9,262 nucleotides of DNA. Origin: Flavobacteriales bacterium (lineage in GTDB: Bacteria > Bacteroidota > Bacteroidia > Flavobacteriales > UBA7430). Within the stretch, counting starts at the first letter, position 1. Every line of letters starts with the position of its first letter. This document shows positions 6,696 through 9,262 of the stretch, piece by piece. The position numbers were made by a program, and so were the translations under genes. The notes below the pieces were generated by a model, which was not told the DNA's origin, ran no database searches, and was given only the letters and a program-made list of their open reading frames with translations. Where the stretch lies: the NCBI GenBank assembly GCA_024959975.1, contig JANXFM010000114.1, forward strand, positions 1 to 9,262, given 5' to 3'.

Positions 6696-7822
6696 TGGAT
6701 TTCTTCTACTATTTTCTTACAGATAAATTCAGCACTCCTACCATCACCAAATAGCTTTGGGAAAGTTAAAGATTTCGATCTCAACAAATCATAACTGCGG
6801 TTCAACTTATCTTCACTTACATCAACAATAGCCGCCACTCCCTGCTCTACTATTTCTACCCACTCCGTTTCAGATCGCAATATCAAACAAGGTTTTTCAA
6901 AAAAATAAGCTTCCTTTTGCACGCCACCCGAATCGGTAATAACCATTTCACAATTCTTCTCAAGCGCAATCATGTCTGTAAAAGAAACCGGCTCCATTAC
7001 TCTCACAAATCTATGATGCATAAAAGCATCCAATTCTTTAACATTCAAATGCGTTAGTAAAGCCTTTTTAGTTCGTGGATGTACTGGGAAGGCAATTGTT
7101 TTCTGATGCTTATCGGCTAAGCACATCAACATCCGACAAATGCTTTTTAATCTATGAGGCTCATCTGTATTTGATGGCCTGTGCATGGTAAAAAGCAGGT
7201 AATTCTCTAAACTATTTTTATTCAAAACATCCGCTTTGACATATTTAGAAAAGTAAAGTGAATTATCGTACATAATATCTCCACAAGAATAAACTTTTGG
7301 CGTATTTGCACTACATTTTTCAGCGCTGTGATCTATGCCTTCAACTTTCAAATTATGTACAGCCGTTTTTGTAGGACAGAACAATAAGGACGAACAATGA
7401 TCCGTAAGGATCCTATTGATTTCTTCGGGCATTGTCTTATTAAATGACCGCAAACCTGCTTCAACATGTATTAACGGAATATGATTTTTAGATGCTGCCA
7501 ATGCTCCGGCCAGAGTGGTATTTGTATCACCGTACACTAAAAATGCATTTGGCTTTTCGTTTAACAGAACTTTTTCGAGTTGATTTAATATCTCGGCAGT
7601 TTGCCCTGAATGTCCTTGTGCCTGAAGTTTGAAAATATGATTTGGCACAGGCAAACCCAATTCTTCAAAAAAAACAGAAGACATGTTCGCATCATAATGT
7701 TGTCCACTATGTACAATCACTTCTTCAATTTTATCTGAAAAAGAATTTTTGATTGCCCGACTTATGGCTGCCGCTTTAATAAATTGTGGACGCGCTCCGA
7801 CGAGCGTGAGTATTTTTAACAT
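6692..7822 (-). CDS. wecB: Non-hydrolysing UDP-N-acetylglucosamine 2-epimerase (WecB/WbpI-like)
   Basis: This cytoplasmic enzyme inverts C2 of UDP-GlcNAc, giving UDP-ManNAc, or of a related UDP-diacetamido sugar, for surface polysaccharides. The 376-residue length is normal. Motifs in order: GARPQFIK (9-16), SGQHYD (39-44), GDTNTT (98-103), HVEAGLRS (119-126), PEEINR (132-137), TMHRPSN (212-218), PVHPR (246-250), TDSGGVQKEA (296-305) and SETEWVE (317-323). GARPQFIK and TEWVE, in place of GTRPEAIK and TTERPE of E. coli WecB, place it nearer the WbpI-like group, which acts on UDP-2,3-diacetamido sugars, but substrate cannot be settled from motifs. It begins 35 bp after radC with a TACATTTG box between them, and overlaps the deacetylase-like gene by 4 bp. 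It is the first enzyme of the glycan set. The symbol denotes the family rather than the exact substrate. Confidence 0.92.
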   Translation of the reverse strand: MLKILTLVGARPQFIKAAAISRAIKNSFSDKIEEVIVHSGQHYDANMSSVFFEELGLPVPNHIFKLQAQGHSGQTAEILNQLEKVLLNEKPNAFLVYGDTNTTLAGALAASKNHIPLIHVEAGLRSFNKTMPEEINRILTDHCSSLLFCPTKTAVHNLKVEGIDHSAEKCSANTPKVYSCGDIMYDNSLYFSKYVKADVLNKNSLENYLLFTMHRPSNTDEPHRLKSICRMLMCLADKHQKTIAFPVHPRTKKALLTHLNVKELDAFMHHRFVRVMEPVSFTDMIALEKNCEMVITDSGGVQKEAYFFEKPCLILRSETEWVEIVEQGVAAIVDVSEDKLNRSYDLLRSKSLTFPKLFGDGRSAEFICKKIVEEIQ

Positions 7823-7829
7823 TTAACCC

Positions 7830-7857
7830 TGCTTTTGCACAAATGTAACGAAAAGCA
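7830..7857 (-). promoter_or_regulatory. Possible internal promoter box inside a 7-bp inverted repeat, before the epimerase gene
   Basis: The 35-bp gap after radC contains TACATTTG (minus strand, 7840-7847), a full TAnnTTTG match, flanked by TGCTTTT (7851-7857) and AAAAGCA (7830-7836), perfect inverted arms 14 bp apart. No TTTG stands at the right distance upstream, so the promoter is doubtful unless a regulator helps. The start site would be about 11 nt before the ATG. An alternative is a plain mRNA hairpin. Confidence 0.35.
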
Positions 7858-8544
7858 TCAGATCCTTCCCTGGTCGGCAAAACTAAAATAAGACTGATCG
7901 GTAATAATAAGATGATCTAAAACCTGAATATCCATACACTGAGCAGCTCTCTTTATTTTATTTGTTATGACAGCATCTGCTTTGCTTGGCACCAAAGTTC
8001 CCGAAGGATGATTATGGCAAAGTATTAAGGCTGTAGCATTCAACCCCAGTGCATGTTTTAAGATTAAGCGCACATCAACTACTGTTGCCGTCATTCCTCC
8101 GTCGCTAATTTTTTGCTTAGATAACACTTTGTTCGCATTATTCAAATAAAGAACCCAAAACTGTTCTGTTTCCAGATCTTCCATCAGGGGTTTCATTAGA
8201 TCAAAAGCATCATGACTCGATGCTATTTCAGATCGATCAGCTGCCTCACTCACCCTCCGTCGTCTTCCCAACTCTAAAGCAGTCATTAAAGTGATTGCTT
8301 TTGTATTGCCAATTCCTTTAATGGTGAGCAGATCTTTTATTTTAAGTTTAGCAAGTAAAGATAAATTATCGTCAGCCAAACGCAACACTTCCTGAGCCAC
8401 AACTAAAGCTGACCTATCTTGAGTTCCGGAACGGATAAGGATGGCTAATAATTCAGTATCACTCAAATATTCACAACCTTTTTGAATAAATTTTTCGCGT
8501 GGTCGATCATTTACCAACCATTCTTTTATTGAATACTTGTACAT
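7858..8544 (-). CDS. radC: RadC-family JAMM/MPN+ domain protein
   Basis: The 228-residue protein has the full RadC layout. An N-terminal UPF0758-type part (SIKEWLVNDRPREKF) leads to a helix-hairpin-helix loop IKGIGNTKA (75-83), followed by the JAMM metalloprotease-like domain with Glu127, HNHPSG (177-182) and Asp190, which together make the zinc site. Despite the name, a DNA-repair role was withdrawn for E. coli RadC, and the biochemical function is unsettled; relatives are linked to transformation or DNA transactions. It follows the rpsT terminator. Its own promoter is unclear: TACATTTA (8570-8577, minus strand) misses the last base of the -7 consensus and has no good -33 box. No terminator follows, so transcription can continue into the epimerase gene. 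The start MYKYSIKEW agrees with the usual family start. Confidence 0.93.
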   Translation of the reverse strand: MYKYSIKEWLVNDRPREKFIQKGCEYLSDTELLAILIRSGTQDRSALVVAQEVLRLADDNLSLLAKLKIKDLLTIKGIGNTKAITLMTALELGRRRRVSEAADRSEIASSHDAFDLMKPLMEDLETEQFWVLYLNNANKVLSKQKISDGGMTATVVDVRLILKHALGLNATALILCHNHPSGTLVPSKADAVITNKIKRAAQCMDIQVLDHLIITDQSYFSFADQGRI

Positions 8545-8578
8545 ATTTGATTATTTAATTATTACAAAGTAAATGTAC

Positions 8579-8608
8579 AAAAAAAGCCTTCCCGTAAAGA
8601 GAAGGCTT
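8579..8608 (-). terminator. Rho-independent terminator after rpsT
   Basis: On the minus strand AAGCCTTC (8601-8608) and GAAGGCTT (8584-8591) make a perfect 8-bp stem around a 9-nt loop, followed by a run of seven T (8579-8585, of which the last two belong to the stem). It closes the tRNA-rpsT unit before radC. Confidence 0.88.
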
Positions 8609-8637
8609 AAAATATGATAAGTAAAATTTACTACGTT

Positions 8638-8889
8638 TTACAGAGCAGCAATTTTCTTAGCTAATTTAGATTTTAAATTAGCCGCTTTGTTTTTATGGAT
8701 TGTACCACGTTTCGCCAATTTATCGATTTGAGCAACCAATTCAGGCATTGCAGCTACAGCTGCAGCTTTATCTTCTTCAGCACGTACATCTCTTAATGAG
8801 TTACGCATTGTTTTGTGGTAGTACTTATTGTTAAGAGCCTTCGGCTTATCAGAGCGAATTCTTCTTAATGTTGATTTATGATTAGCCAT
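8638..8889 (-). CDS. rpsT: 30S ribosomal protein S20
   Basis: S20 is a small basic protein that binds the 16S rRNA 5' domain and helix 44 during 30S assembly. The 83-residue length fits the family (about 85-90). The start MANHKSTLRRIRSD, the KTMRNSLRDV block (27-36) and the C-terminal IDKLAKRGTIHKNKAANLKSKLAKK pattern (in the ranges 55-64 and 65-79) are all characteristic. The gene begins 34 bp after a tRNA-Glu gene, and no TAnnTTTG box lies in that gap or in the tRNA gene, so it is probably expressed from the tRNA promoter and released by tRNA processing. A strong terminator follows. In E. coli S20 represses its own translation; no such site can be recognised here. Confidence 0.96.
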   Translation of the reverse strand: MANHKSTLRRIRSDKPKALNNKYYHKTMRNSLRDVRAEEDKAAAVAAMPELVAQIDKLAKRGTIHKNKAANLKSKLAKKIAAL

Positions 8890-8923
8890 AATCTTGTTCT
8901 TAGCTGTTACAATTTTTTTTTAG

Positions 8924-8995
8924 TAGTCCGTAGGGGATTCGAACCCCTGTTGCATGGATGAAAACCATGAGTCCTAACCCCTAGACGAACGGACC
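8924..8995 (-). tRNA. tRNA-Glu (anticodon UUC), copy next to rpsT
   Basis: The 72-nt minus-strand sequence folds as a standard cloverleaf: acceptor GGTCCGT with ACGGACT, D stem GTCT/GGAC, anticodon stem CATGG/CCATG around loop TTTTCAT (anticodon TTC), and T stem AGGGG/CCCCT around TTCGAAT. The acceptor starts with a G1-U72 wobble pair and the discriminator is A73. CCA is not encoded (the next bases are CTA), so it must be added after transcription. The copy at 9076 is identical except at position 59 of the T loop (A here, T there). It has its own consensus promoter at 9016-9046 and probably shares a transcript with rpsT. Confidence 0.96.
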
Positions 8996-9015
8996 TCGAT
9001 CCTTGTTAAGGGCTG

Positions 9016-9046
9016 CAAATTTAACCAGAAATTTTTAACCCACAAA
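9016..9046 (-). promoter_or_regulatory. Bacteroidota-type promoter of tRNA-Glu (and probably rpsT)
   Basis: On the minus strand TTTG (9043-9046) and TAAATTTG (9016-9023) are separated by exactly 19 bp, a perfect consensus pair. The start site is expected about 14 bp before the tRNA 5' end. As no promoter is seen between the tRNA and rpsT, it likely drives both. Confidence 0.75.
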
Positions 9047-9057
9047 GAATTCATAAT

Positions 9058-9074
9058 AAAAGAACGTTTCTTTT
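9058..9074 (-). terminator. AT-rich hairpin just after the upstream tRNA-Glu, possible weak terminator
   Basis: AAAAGAA-ACG-TTCTTTT on the minus strand forms a perfect 7-bp stem with a 3-nt loop, starting 2 nt after the tRNA 3' end. It contains one G-C pair only and its T run belongs to the stem, so any termination would be partial; it could instead mark the 3' processing site. Confidence 0.3.
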
Positions 9075-9075
9075 G

Positions 9076-9147
9076 TAGTCCGTAGGGGAATCGAACCCCT
9101 GTTGCATGGATGAAAACCATGAGTCCTAACCCCTAGACGAACGGACC
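9076..9147 (-). tRNA. tRNA-Glu (anticodon UUC), upstream copy
   Basis: A 72-nt cloverleaf identical to the copy at 8924 except for T59 in the T loop (TTCGATT in place of TTCGAAT). The anticodon loop TTTTCAT again gives TTC, reading GAA and GAG. It has the same G1-U72 pair and A73, and no encoded CCA. It has its own promoter (9175-9203). Just before the 5' end the short leader carries a 6-bp inverted repeat (9150-9164), which may help RNase P or the transcript 5' end. Confidence 0.96.
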
Positions 9148-9174
9148 ATAGCAAAGCTTTTGCTTTAGCGAGTG

Positions 9175-9203
9175 CAAATGTAACAAAATTGTAGAATCAC
9201 AAA
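9175..9203 (-). promoter_or_regulatory. Bacteroidota-type promoter of the upstream tRNA-Glu
   Basis: On the minus strand TTTG (9200-9203) is followed after 17 bp by TACATTTG (9175-9182), a full -7 match. The spacer is slightly shorter than the 19 bp seen at the other strong promoters here. The remaining bases to the window end (9204-9262) are AT-rich and show no feature. Confidence 0.65.
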
Positions 9204-9262
9204 AATCTATCATAATAAAAATGTTCTAATTTTTTAACTCCTGTTTTAAAGCGAAAATAAAG

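Noticed and set aside
7858..9147. tRNA genes and radC as the border of an integrated element
   Set aside because: No integrase, no direct repeat of the tRNA 3' end beyond the two intact tRNA genes, and the neighbouring genes are housekeeping.
8924..9147. The repeated 72-bp units as a start of a CRISPR or other repeat array
   Set aside because: Both units fold as complete tRNA-Glu cloverleaves, and there are only two.

Overview
The window looks like chromosomal DNA of a member of the Bacteroidota, most likely a flavobacterium or a relative. It is AT-rich. Start codons lack Shine-Dalgarno sequences. Several gene starts are preceded by the Bacteroidota promoter pair, a TTTG box at -33 and a TAnnTTTG box at -7, about 17-19 bp apart. 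Two tRNA-Glu genes without encoded CCA and the protein sequences fit the same assignment. Almost everything is on the minus strand; only one gene is on the plus strand.

Reading along the minus strand from the right end, the first unit holds two near-identical tRNA-Glu(UUC) genes, each with its own promoter, followed by rpsT (ribosomal protein S20). No promoter is visible between the second tRNA and rpsT, so the S20 mRNA is probably cut out of a tRNA-rpsT precursor. A strong terminator closes this unit. Next is radC (JAMM-domain protein), followed with no terminator by a tightly packed set: a non-hydrolysing UDP-N-acetylglucosamine 2-epimerase, a NodB-like polysaccharide deacetylase family protein, a FemAB/GNAT-type acyl- or aminoacyl-transferase, a small four-helix membrane protein and a secreted TlpA/ResA-like thioredoxin. 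The genes overlap by 4 bp (ATGA) twice and abut once (TAAATG), which implies coupled translation. The first three enzymes together suggest synthesis or modification of an amino-sugar-containing cell-surface glycan. That joint role is inference.

In the middle, a plus-strand multi-pass membrane protein converges on the thioredoxin gene across a bidirectional terminator. It is divergent from a small secreted DUF4177-like protein whose true start lies 69 bp inside the longest reading frame.

At the left end is the str operon, rpsL-rpsG-fusA, with fusA cut by the window edge. It has a very good promoter, a perfect hairpin at the predicted 5' end of its mRNA, and a small GNRA-capped hairpin between rpsL and rpsG, the place where S7 feedback control acts in E. 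coli.

I see no CRISPR array, insertion sequence, phage gene or toxin-antitoxin pair, and no clearly new defence system. The points most worth a second look are the coupled glycan operon with its membrane and redox tail, the tRNA-rpsT transcript, and the small palindromes sitting on promoter -7 boxes.
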